Shown one piece after another: positions 35,173 to 45,022 of a stretch of 64,000 bases of DNA. The DNA lies in the NCBI GenBank assembly GCA_032622095.1, contig CP136068.1:137153989-137217988 (forward strand), read 5' to 3'. The notes beneath the pieces were generated by a model. The model did no database searches. It was not told where the DNA came from and was given only the letters and a program-made list of their open reading frames with translations. Numbering within the stretch: the first letter of the stretch is position 1; every line of letters starts with the position of its first letter. This DNA is from Siphonodentalium dalli. Its lineage: Eukaryota > Mollusca > Scaphopoda > Gadilida > Siphonodentaliidae. Both the position numbers and the translations under genes were made by a program.

Positions 35173-35268
35173 GCGCGCCAATTTTACATACGCCATTTCT
35201 CATATTGACCGTTAAAACTCTCTCAAATGTTGTCGCTTGACCTGAAACTCACACCCAATGGAGAACAG

Positions 35269-35513
35269 ATTCAATTTCAATTCAATTATTTATTCACTCA
35301 AATAGTCAAATATGACACAATAGAGCGTGGTGGAATACAATTGAACAGTCCATATCATTTCTGTGCAAATTACAAAAGTGGTGCGCGGTGAAAATTACAC
35401 ATATTGTAATAAAAAACATTCTATTGAGAACACCCCATGGTTGTGCAAATGTCGGATTTTAATGTATTACGTATATAGTATGCCTCGGGAGTTTTTGAAC
35501 AAAAAACAGAAGC
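35269..35513 (-). mobile_element. LINE 3' end, copy 2, opposite orientation
   Basis: The reverse complement carries the end of the coding frame (TTCAAAAACTCCCGAGGC) followed by the same 3' UTR and an AATTGAATTGAAATTGAAT tail. The two 3' ends therefore face each other across about 100 bp. This copy is truncated close to the stop codon. Confidence 0.65.
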
Positions 35514-37079
35514 GACCATTCTGCCACACAATAAATTTACTTTAAGTCATGGCTAGTAGCTGAAATATCAATGACAAGATAATTTACGGTATGATGTGAG
35601 CCACATTATCAGAGTCAGTTTAAAATAATTCGGGGCTATTTAAAAAAAAAATTATGAGTACATGTATATATATGATATATCGCTACGAGAGAGCAATCCT
35701 ATTCGTTCATGTTTGTCATAAGAACATAAGCATGAGATATGCATAACATTGTGGCTCAAGAGTTGAAATCACAGGCCCCTGGGGAAAATTACTAAAATAC
35801 CAATATAGACTATACCAGTGTAAAGGTTCCAATCATCGATTTAGGCTAAAACCACACCTAACTATCAAAACCCTACACATTCTAGAAATCGATAATAGCA
35901 ACCAAAATATCCCCCAGTGTGTCTTATTGGCAATACAATTCCCTTTCATATGACATATAACCTGGTGAAATCGAACGAAGGGAAGTCGAGATATGGTATC
36001 GGAAAGTACCGAATTCTACCGAACAAATCCGCTCGTCAGACTGGGTGTCCGCCGAGAGCCCTTTGACCTCGTTGTAAAATCAATATTTTCGAGCAATAAA
36101 TTGTCGCGAACGTGTATTTAAACGCAATGTCATTACATATTAATGCTCACATATATTCTACTAGTCATTCCAAAGCCACCAATACCCCTTTTATTTCACC
36201 CGGTGTGCTTGTGCTCGATATTTTCAACTTTATTCTTCAAACGAATTCCAGAAATTAGACACGTCTCCGACTTGCAGGCTATATGTCTATCCTCCTCACC
36301 TTTACCATCACATAACTGCGATGTACATGCATGTCTGTCAATTAAGTTCAACAAACAAGATCGTATATTTTTTGGCGCTAGTTGCATTCACGACGGAAGC
36401 TGGCGATTCGCTGATATTAGCGGTATCAACAGTAGCGATGGTCATTAATAATGATCCTTTCTGCTCAAAATCCCGGCTACGCCCGACGTATATATGTCTG
36501 CGTTTTGGGGAAATATGAACATCGTGCACATATGGTTTCTTTACTTTTACAATGTTTCTGACCATGACCATACCCCTGAGATTTAAAACATCGCAATGGG
36601 TTTGGAACATATGTGCTTAAATCCATCTTATACCCAACCTTCAATGTCCGTGGATGTTCGCATAGGTTGAAGGTCATAAGATAACCATTCAACGGAACTC
36701 TTGTCCATCAATTGTTTTTGTAAATCTACGGACTTCTGTAACTTTCCAGTGGTGCTAACTCATACAATATCTCTGACTAGGAAGAATCAGCTATATCGCA
36801 AGTTCTCTACACAGCTCTGCTACTGGTCAATGTCTTGTGAGAAGTAATTAACACTGGTGTTTGTACAATATATGTTAATTGCACAAAAGCGTCAATTTGA
36901 ATTTTTCTTGAAACTTCGATCAGAAACTGACCACTTAGAGCATAGTTATGATCGGTTTGGCAGATTATAATTTTCCGGCTTTGCATCTTGGAGTTGATTT
37001 GTGGATGGATTCTTACTCCTCGCAGTGGGGCTGGTATGCATATTCTACCCCGGACCCACACGGGGTCTTGGATGTCACT
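35514..37079. other. Intergenic, nothing recognised
   Basis: No gene, tandem array or strong hairpin was recognised. Overlapping open frames on both strands (36143-36692) lack family motifs. Confidence 0.45.
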
Positions 37080-37490
37080 CTTTTCATGAATAATTCCATT
37101 GGCACACCCTACATACCACATCCCTGATCCGATCGTCACCAAGCTTCATATGGATATTCGGTGTGACCTCTAGATGGGAGCCATCGATTTTGTTTCGAAA
37201 TTCGGCTGCTAGCAGCCATCTTGGATTTCAAATTTGAATCCATGGGCACAGCCTGCATCCCGCATTTATTGGAGTATTGTTTTCAAAATGTACAGGCATG
37301 TTTAGGATCATCTCTAGATGGGAGCCATCGAATTTGATAAGTTTTCGATGAAAAAAATCGTCCCGGCAGCCATCTTGGATTTTACACCTTGCATGACTAA
37401 TCCTTTGGCATACTCTACAGACCACAACCCTCATCCGATCATCACCAAAACTTTATATGGATCTTTGTGGTGACTTCTAGATGATAGCTA
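37080..37490 (+). repeat. Tandem repeat with CTAGATGGGAGCCATCGA and CAGCCATCTTGGATTT blocks
   Basis: Roughly two and a half diverged units, with landmarks CTCTAGATGGGAGCCATCGA near 37170 and 37312 and CAGCCATCTTGGATTT near 37215 and 37368. Single, more decayed units occur at 10800-10862 and 29480-29570, marking a dispersed family. A C tract lies at 37491-37502. Confidence 0.65.
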
Positions 37491-38003
37491 TCCCCCCCCC
37501 CCCAGAAATTCGTAGAATAGCCAACGAAGAAAATGCAGTTGGCGAAAATTGTTGCATTTTGTTTGTTATAAATAAAATATGCCAAACAATAATTTATCTC
37601 GAGCTTGCTGGCAAATAGCATGGATGTGGCGATAACTGGCTTCACATATAACAAGTAGATGGTTAAAGGCCTATTTGTTAGCCTACTGCGAATCGGCAAA
37701 CTTCGAATGCGTAATTTCAAATTCGTAATAAATTGCATATTGTCAATGCCTTAAGCGAAATTCACATTAGGCAAAATTCATTTTGTATCTTATTCGTATT
37801 TTTCAATTCGAAAAGTGATCTGTAATGAAATAATTGCCAGTTGTTCCTCTGCGCCAGTTAAATTTTGTATACATTCAAGTCGATCGCGACTTAATCGGTT
37901 TTGAACTTGTTTTATCGCGCATTTTCTTCGTTGGCAATATCGGACATTTCACCCAATCGTTCGAACTGGATACTCGACTAACGTTTTTTTTGTAGCATTT
38001 ATG

Positions 38004-38064
38004 GGCCGAACAACATACTTGGTATAGTTTCGCTTCGCGAATTTATACTGTATGTTGTTCGGCC
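38004..38064. repeat. Hairpin
   Basis: GGCCGAACAACATACTTGG is answered by ATGTTGTTCGGCC, giving ~26-bp imperfect arms around TTCGCTTCGCGAA at the loop. Confidence 0.75.
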
Positions 38065-38847
38065 ACGTACAATCGGTATCAGACTAATCAATGCAATATC
38101 GTCATTTTCGTTAAATAGAGTTATTGTTCTTTGTTTAGCAGTAAACTATGATATCCCAAAACAGCGATGTTTGTTGTTTACCCAGTAGAGCTCTTTCTAA
38201 ACAAAGCTTTCAACACACTATCTCTCGTCACTTGGGGAATATTGAGAATGAAAATCAAGCTCCATGCAGAGTTCAGTCCCCTACTCAGGACTTACCGCTG
38301 GCCGCACCTACACGTAATGTGAAGAAATGTCGCAATTATTTATTTGAAATTTGTGTAGGTTACAATTCAACAGAACTGCTGATGTTCATTTGAAAACTGG
38401 CAAAACACTTCAATAAAAAATGTTAGATTTATTTAAGAAATTACACATGCCGGCAGCGTTCACAGACATCGCCTAGCGAGGGGACTGAACTATGTTTTGC
38501 AGCTTGAGTGAAAATAGGAACAAGGTCGATCTGCTTTCACGTTCTTCTTAGTGATGGATGATGGTTTGACAAGATTTGTATTATTTTTCAGCTTTACCCA
38601 CCGCAAACGTCTTCTGTAGCTTTAAGTGGGAGATCAAGTGACCAATTATGATTGAGGGTTTCCGTGAAAATCTCGGGAGCAGAACTTACAGCGGCAAGAG
38701 TTCAAAGGGTGACATGAGACATTATTGAAGAATGCATTTATCTGTCAGATGGGATAGAAACATGCGTCGTTAGTTCCATGCTTCGTGTGCTTATTAAAAA
38801 AACTACGTCAATTGTTGTATTCCATATATATATATATGGTGCAACTA

Positions 38848-39050
38848 TGGTCCAAGATTGATATAAGACATGTCTGTAGAAAATAATTCATTTAAATAAA
38901 GTGTCTATAGGCCTTTCGTGGCATTGCCACTTTTCAATAGAAGACAATAATGATTGTGACGGCATAGCGTCAATGGAAATAACTCAATTTAGTATAGCAC
39001 TTTATTTAAATGAATTATTTTCTGATATCAATCTTGTACTATATCTATTA
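38848..39050. mobile_element. Small MITE-like inverted repeat
   Basis: CAAGATTGATATAAGACA followed by GAAAATAATTCATTTAAATA on the left is complementary to CACTTTATTTAAATGAATTA...TGATATCAATCTTG on the right, with ~50-bp arms. It is non-coding and its ends are not resolved. Confidence 0.6.
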
Positions 39051-39235
39051 TTGTGCACATGTTATTCTAAACTGTGATGTGTAGCTATATGACACAGAAC
39101 CAGATATATAACTATTTTACAGACATAGCGCGACCAGTTAGCTCAACATAATATACCACGCTTTCGTCGACCTCATCATAACTCTGTATTATTAATATGT
39201 TGTGATCTGGGCATAGTGTTCAAATATATGTTACT

Positions 39236-39965
39236 AGCAGGTGACCCGACTTCGTCCGGGCTTTGACCTTGAATTGACCATTTTGAAGGTCAATGTCACG
39301 TCGGAGTCACTATTTGGCCCATCCAAAACACTCCCGGACAAAATTACCCGTAGGTATCAAATTGTCCGTTATGAAGGTCAAGGTCAGGTGTGGTCACGAT
39401 TTGACCCGTCGAAAACACTGCCCGGACAAAAGTACCCGACAAAAGTACCCGTCGAAATCCATCCGTTTTACCCGATTTGACCTCGAATTGATCATTTTGA
39501 AGGTCAAGGTCAGGTCGGGGTCACGACTCGACCCGTCCAAAACACCCAGTGGACAAAAGTAAACATATGTATCAAATTTCGTCGAAACCCCATCAAAATT
39601 CGCGATTTGACCTTGAATTGACCCAATTTCAAGGTCAAGGTCACGTCGCACGGGCAAATGAATAGGCTAATGTGACTCCCCAGACGAAAGTATCCCTAGA
39701 CACTAATTTTCATCGAAATCCCGTGATATTCGGGCGCTTGACCTTGAAATGACACGAATTCAAGGTCAAGGTTACGTCGCACGGGCAAATTAACAGGTCC
39801 ATGCCAGTCCACAGCCGAAAGCACCCCCACATACCAAGTTTCATCGAAATTGGCTCGGCCGTTTTCGAGTCCATCGCGAACAGACAGACAGACACACACA
39901 CACACACACACCCTCTCACACACACACACACACACACCCTCACTCACACACACACAGATCTTCCA
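39236..39965 (+). mobile_element. Retroelement-like unit 1 (GACCTTGA/AAGGTCA-rich)
   Basis: Begins GGTGACCCGACTTCGTCCGG, contains repeated GACCTTGAATTGACC and AAGGTCAAGGTCA modules and AAATCCCGTGATATTC-type text, and ends in a (CA)n run, then CAGATCTTCCAAAATATATA. The 3' style (GTTTCATCGAAATTGGCTCG, a CAGACAGACA run and an ATATATAATA tail) resembles the 3' ends of RTE-type LINEs or their SINEs. No protein is visible, so the class is inference. Confidence 0.5.
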
Positions 39966-40772
39966 AAATATATAATACTAGAAGGTGACCCGACTTCGTC
40001 CGGGCTTTGACCTTGAATTTACCATTTTGAAGGTCAAGGTCAGGTGGGGTCAAACAACAACACCCCAAAAATGGTGGAAATCGGCCCAGCGGATACCGAG
40101 ATACCCTATGCATCAAATTTCGTCCGTAAAAATCCGCCAGTTTAACCCGATTTTATTTCCACTCAAGTATATAAACGCGCCACATATACACACGCTCATT
40201 AATTATCAAGTTTCAACGTAAAGATAAATTACCATCGGTGCCAGAGATATCGCCAAGACGTCTGAAACATTCAAATGCATCGCCCGGTTAAGCGTTAACG
40301 TGATCTAACGTTATGACCTCTAACGACGTCATAGAAGTTACGCATTGTTTTTATCCTGATGGAAAATAGTACCACTTCTTCTTGATAATTGAGGCAGATA
40401 ACTAAAACGGATACATACGCATTATATATCGTTGGAAAGAGGAAACACGAAAGATTCTCACAGTGTTATTATTATGACTGGCATTTTATTATTCGCGCTG
40501 TTTCGAATCGATTTGTAAGCACCGAACTCAAATGAAAGTCCCGTAACACAGCGTAAAACAGATTTGACCTCGGCACGTGAAAAGTTGACCTCGGATCTGA
40601 AAGTCAATAGGCCTATGTCACCCCCGGCCGAAAATACCCCCACATACCAAGTTTCATCGAAATCGGGTCGGCCGTTTCCGAGTTCATCGCGATCACACAG
40701 ACACACAGCCACACACACACACACCCTCACCCTCACACACACACACACACAGATCTTCCAAAATATATAATA
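39966..40772 (+). mobile_element. Retroelement-like unit 2
   Basis: Repeats the start GGTGACCCGACTTCGTCCGG (at 39983) and the end (CA)n plus CAGATCTTCCAAAATATATA (about 40750-40770). The middle differs from unit 1, and includes about 350 bp (40150-40550) without similarity to it. Adjacent tandem placement suggests nested or repeated insertion at TA-rich tails. Confidence 0.5.
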
Positions 40773-41205
40773 TATATATCACTTGTGGGTACACATTTCA
40801 ATGTGAAGGTCACCTCGGGCGGAAAAAACTGCCCCGATGAAAATCTCCCTCATTCACAGGAACCCCTAAGTACGAACACAGAATCACACAACACGCTCAT
40901 GTATGTACACAGACACTCTGTACACACACAACACGCTCATGTCTGGACACATACGCGCTCTTTATCAACGCCACTGTGGATACGAACGCTCTTTAACTAT
41001 CACGCGATTAACCCATGAACTACCCATTGCGGTGGCGGGGGATTGGAGAATGAGTGCTCTGACGTTCTCAGAAGCGGTGCGATGACATTCCATCTTGGAA
41101 TTTTACCCTTAGATAGGAAGTTGGGGCTCAATCCGTCCGGCAGTTTTCCCGGCCATAGCTAACAGACAAACAGACAAACAAACAGAAGTCCCAAAATATA
41201 TATTA
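40773..41205 (+). mobile_element. Retroelement-like unit 3, decayed
   Basis: Starts with CACTTGTGGGTACACATT, contains GAAGGTCACCTCGGGCGG, and ends with an ACAGACAAACAGACAAAC run and CCAAAATATATATTAGATAG. The ending matches the style of units 1 and 2, although the body is different. Confidence 0.45.
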
Positions 41206-41879
41206 GATAGATGGGCTTAAACGATATATTGAGGGGCATTACATTCTCCTATTTTCTGTTTACAAGATATACATATCTTACATGGTCGCGATTATTTTTA
41301 CATCGCATAAAATCTTACTTGGAGATATCTCATATATACATTGTATGCATATCTACCGACATAGTGCGATCATCGGTCATCCTATTGTTTAACATATACA
41401 AAAAAACCCAGATATAGTCTAGATAATGAGCACTAATTATTCAATTACCAAATAAGCACATGGGATATGTGTGTAACTGAAATCACATATCATTTTGTTA
41501 AGTAATATATCCCAGTTTTTTAAAGTTATTAAAGATTTTTCTTCGGTCTCGCTAAGTGGGGTAAATATTTTTATGCCATAAGATTACATGGCGTATTCGC
41601 ATCAGTTAATTGATACGAGGCTACAGTAAGGTCATTGCGCGACAGTAAAAGGTCTGCTTAATGACCCGTTCCTCTACAGACAGCATGACACGTTCCTTTC
41701 ACACTTTTCCAATAGCTTTTACTTTTTTTTTTAATTTATCTTTTGTATCTTTACTCCCATTAAACATTAATTAGTCAGTGGACCTCCCTCTTAACAACAT
41801 CCGAAAGCTGAAAACTGAAAACTGGTCCGCTCAAAGAATCTGACATCGCAATCGATGGTCGTGCCTCTGGATGCAAAGT
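41206..41879. other. Intergenic, nothing recognised
   Basis: AT-rich with a T tract near 41721. No gene or repeat recognised. Confidence 0.45.
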
Positions 41880-42250
41880 TGCTTATCGACCAATGACAGT
41901 GCCAGTATCGCAGAATTATACCAATGTGGCGCTTCATTCATCTGTGATACTGGATTTATGCCAGTCGCATCTTTTGTAGCTACGTATACCACGGAGAAGG
42001 TAGTGGGAATATTTCATACACTTTGTACGCTGATGTTATAATATATGATTAACATTACATTTCATTTTCAGTTCTTTACGACGACAGTGATCTGCCCTTG
42101 TACACCGGGGTAGCACATTCTTGAGCAAGTTTAGTGAAATTAGTCTCGTCCAAATTGGATAATTAAGGCGGAGCCGAATGATTCATTCAACTGTGAACCT
42201 GAATCGCCGGTTGTGATAATCGCAATATAAACGATTGGGACTGACATATA
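41880..42250 (+). pseudogene. Degraded 5' fragment of a third GPCR paralogue
   Basis: GAATGATTCATTCAACTGTG and AATCGCC.GTTGTGATAAT near 42177-42225 correspond to codons 3-17 of the intact receptor (GAATGATTCATACAACTTCG and AATCGCCTGTTGTGATTAT). A stop codon and loss of similarity follow. The upstream part (GCTTATCGACC...CCAGTCGCATCTT) corresponds to the upstream region of the intact gene (42485-42575). This is a truncated tandem duplicate that includes promoter-proximal sequence. Confidence 0.65.
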
Positions 42251-42529
42251 CATGTAACAGACCCACCAGTTAAACGTTAATATACCTTCATTAGTTCACG
42301 ACCAACTGTTTCAGCTACATGTATAACGTTTGTTCCGCTAATTTGCATGGAAACATCCATTCAAAATTATTCACCTGATGGTCATACTAACAAACAACAC
42401 ACAACATCCGTATCATGAAAAGCGGATTATTCCGAGGTGATCGCCATCACGATCAATGTTGATGTGGGTGTCCGGGGCATCTGCTTATCGACATAAGACA
42501 GAGCGCCAGTGACTTAGTTTATCGATGAT

Positions 42530-45020
42530 ACCGGAAATATGCTGGTCGCGTCCTGCATCAAAGATGCCTAGAGGGTATTAATTGATTTTCCAACCTATTA
42601 TGATAATCGGATTATCGGAATTATCATCAGTGAAATGCATTTACTCTTCACGACTTTGTATCACTCCGACGTAGTGCATTCTCCAGCAAGGTTAGTGGAT
42701 TGTGTCTTTGCAACATCGAAATTAATACTGGGATCAAATTGGAATAAAATAGGGACTACCGTAGAAATATCTGGATCAAAGTTATATAAAATAGCCACAC
42801 AACCACCTCATTGAGATGATGGCGAATGATTCATACAACTTCGAACCAGAATCGCCTGTTGTGATTATTGCAATGCCAACGCTTGGAACTATCATAACGT
42901 TAACGAATGGTGGTGTTCTCGCAATTCTGCTCACGGACCGAGAACTGAGGCGAGACATGTACAGTGCTGTTCTTCTCAGTCTCAGCGTATGCGACCTTTT
43001 TGTCGGATTGTCGTTATTGTTCTATTCTTTGGCGTCGCACATCAGCATGCTGAGAAACTTGGTATCGTGTGTGAGTTCGCTCTTCTTTCTGATCTCGACT
43101 ATGTGCCTATCCAACGTCCAGATACTTTACATTTGCATCGTGCGTGTCGTGGCCGTTACACACCCTCACTCCTTCCGTTCTATATTTTCACTGAAGAGAC
43201 ACGGCATGTATACCACAGTTCTCGCTCTAATAATGTTCGTTATATTCGGCATACCCACTGCATTATTGGTTGGAAACCCAGACGAAATTAAAGTGAAATG
43301 TGCTACATATACTGCATTCAAACCCGTCGATGGGATGTTCCTGCTCATTGCAATCGTTCTATCATCTTCGTACATTGCTACCCTTGTGTGTTACGTACAC
43401 TTGATTCGAACATTACGAAGAAAAATTTTACCACAAGCAGCTTCATCTAGTGTTCCTGGACCAGCTATTTTAAGTGGAAGCAATAGAGTAGCGAACACAA
43501 TAACTATGTCAAATCTAAATCCATCTGACCATAGCGCAGTGGAGAGCAAAACTGAAACAAGTCACGGAAACCAACGTGGTGAACAAAGCGACAGGTCAGG
43601 CAATGGGCAAACGGGAACAAGACGCGAACAAGTTGGAGAAACGGTGAAGACCCTTGGAGTAATCATTGGAGTGATGACTCTTCTAGTTGTTCCGACTTCT
43701 CTGTCTTTTTTAATCGAGGGGATGGTAACATCAGTTAGCTTATCGCTGTCTCTCCGCGCATCTATGGCTGTTGTCACGTGCCTGAATTCGTTCGTTAACC
43801 CATTTGTGTACCCTTTTACGATGAAAAAGTTCCAGGCTGCTCTGAGGCGGCGTTTCAAGTGCGGAAATTAAGGTGGCGTAGATATAGCTTTTTCAGCATC
43901 TGTTGTAATGGAATGTTTTCAACTATGAAAGTGTCCATAAACAAAGCTACATCTTCGAACAATAGGATTTGCTGAAAATCTAGGTTACTTGTTTAGTGAA
44001 CGAATATGTACAATTCTGTAAAAAAAAAAAAAAACCTCCTGGTAAGATAAAAATCAATTTTCTAAACAAAATGAATGTACACGAACGAATAAAACTGTGT
44101 ACATAACAATGTCGACATAATGATTGAACATGCGACGTGAACACGTTGGAGAAACTGAAGACTCTTGGAATAATCACGTGAGTGATGAGTCTTATAGAAC
44201 CAAACCGCTCTGAGGTCACACTTCAAATGCGGAATAGAAAAATAATCAAGCCTCTATATGGTGTTCTTGTGATTATGATTCTACATGTATGAACTTACTA
44301 TATAACAAAACTTGTTCTCACCGAGTACTGATCCGGCAATAACTCGTTTATACACATAACACGTGATTGCGAATATATATAGCTACACTATTAAAATGTC
44401 CACGGAAGTAGAGGGAATCATTTAACGGACCATTGGTCAGTGTTACGAGTCTACGGACAGTGGGACCTTTATTTCCCGGATCATCATTCCATTTTTGTCG
44501 ACATATACGATATGTATGTATACTATTTGCGCACTTGGGCACGTGGTTTGATCACGTTATGAGGCTACCGCGTGAAATCAGTCAATAGTTTTTCTCCAAT
44601 TCACTTTCCGAGAATGTACAAGCAGGTACGGTAAATAAATTATATGATGTTCTACGTAATTGAATTATAAACTCCATTGTCCATGTTGTGTGGAGCTATT
44701 TGTTCAGCAAAATCTCTTCTGCATTTTGATGTCTTCTTCGACCAATTATGAATTTGAAACAGTCACACAGATTGTCACTGTTTTGTATTCTGTACTTCAA
44801 AGTGTCTAATTCAATTTAGTCACACCATATAGTGGCAGCACTATGCTGAACAAATACCCCACGTAAACGAGACAACGGGGCTAACGCAGTGCCCAATTTA
44901 TTTCCAACATCATAATTGATTTACCATACTTATATCCACTTTCTAAAATTACGACAATTACATCCGTAAATGGACATTAGTCCTTTCACAGACCATTGCT
45001 CCGTAAATGACTAACAACAT
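42530..45020 (+). repeat. Segmental duplication, copy A (left part)
   Basis: Matches 56196-58137 plus 62783-63715 at high identity by eye. It includes upstream sequence, the receptor and over 1 kb downstream. Similarity resumes beyond the inserted element, at 48625-48900 versus 63720-64000. Copy A lacks the MITE and copia element of copy B. Confidence 0.85.
42816..43871 (+). CDS. Rhodopsin-class (class A) orphan GPCR
   Basis: A single-exon, 351-residue seven-helix receptor of the plasma membrane. Helices by hydrophobicity: TM1 near residues 15-40, TM2 49-70 (LSVCDLFVG with the conserved Asp), TM3 80-112 preceded by the expected Cys, TM4 128-150, TM5 173-198, TM6 about 285-311 (VVPTSLSF with the Pro) and TM7 315-337 with the NPFVY form of NPxxY. 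The second extracellular loop has a Cys (KCATY) for the usual disulfide. Departures: the DRY position reads I-V-R-V, keeping only the Arg; TM4 lacks Trp; TM5 lacks Pro. An N-terminal NDS glycosylation site and a hydrophilic third intracellular loop of about 70 residues are present. The start is ATG-ATG-GCG. Ligand unknown. Its near-identical paralogue at 56448 is a pseudogene. Confidence 0.9.
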   Translation: MMANDSYNFEPESPVVIIAMPTLGTIITLTNGGVLAILLTDRELRRDMYSAVLLSLSVCDLFVGLSLLFYSLASHISMLRNLVSCVSSLFFLISTMCLSNVQILYICIVRVVAVTHPHSFRSIFSLKRHGMYTTVLALIMFVIFGIPTALLVGNPDEIKVKCATYTAFKPVDGMFLLIAIVLSSSYIATLVCYVHLIRTLRRKILPQAASSSVPGPAILSGSNRVANTITMSNLNPSDHSAVESKTETSHGNQRGEQSDRSGNGQTGTRREQVGETVKTLGVIIGVMTLLVVPTSLSFLIEGMVTSVSLSLSLRASMAVVTCLNSFVNPFVYPFTMKKFQAALRRRFKCGN

Positions 45021-45022
45021 AG
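43872..45022. other. Downstream flank of GPCR, shared with copy B
   Basis: No gene recognised, but the sequence is conserved with copy B (57940-58137 and 62783-63715). Short blocks near 44137-44235 (GAACACGTTGGAGAAACTGA, AATAATCACGTGAGTGATGA, CGCTCTGAGGTCACACTTCA) resemble the receptor's third loop and C-terminus (GAACAAGTTGGAGAAACGGT, GCTCTGAGGCGGCGTTTCAA). A further decayed receptor 3' fragment is therefore likely at about 44130-44235 and again at 62840-62945. Confidence 0.6.

Larger units (their letters stand above)
37503..39235. other. Intergenic with two inverted-repeat structures
   Basis: The hairpin at 38004-38064 and the inverted repeat at 38848-39050 are listed separately. No gene is recognised. 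Confidence 0.5.

Noticed and set aside
39896-39955. (CA)n runs as possible regulatory Z-DNA
   Set aside because: They are an internal part of the retroelement-like units (also at 40690-40750) and need no separate explanation.
42783-42795. TATATAAAATAG as a TATA box for the GPCR
   Set aside because: It is only about 30 bp before the ATG, leaving almost no 5' UTR, and this AT-rich DNA contains many such strings. It is also altered in copy B.
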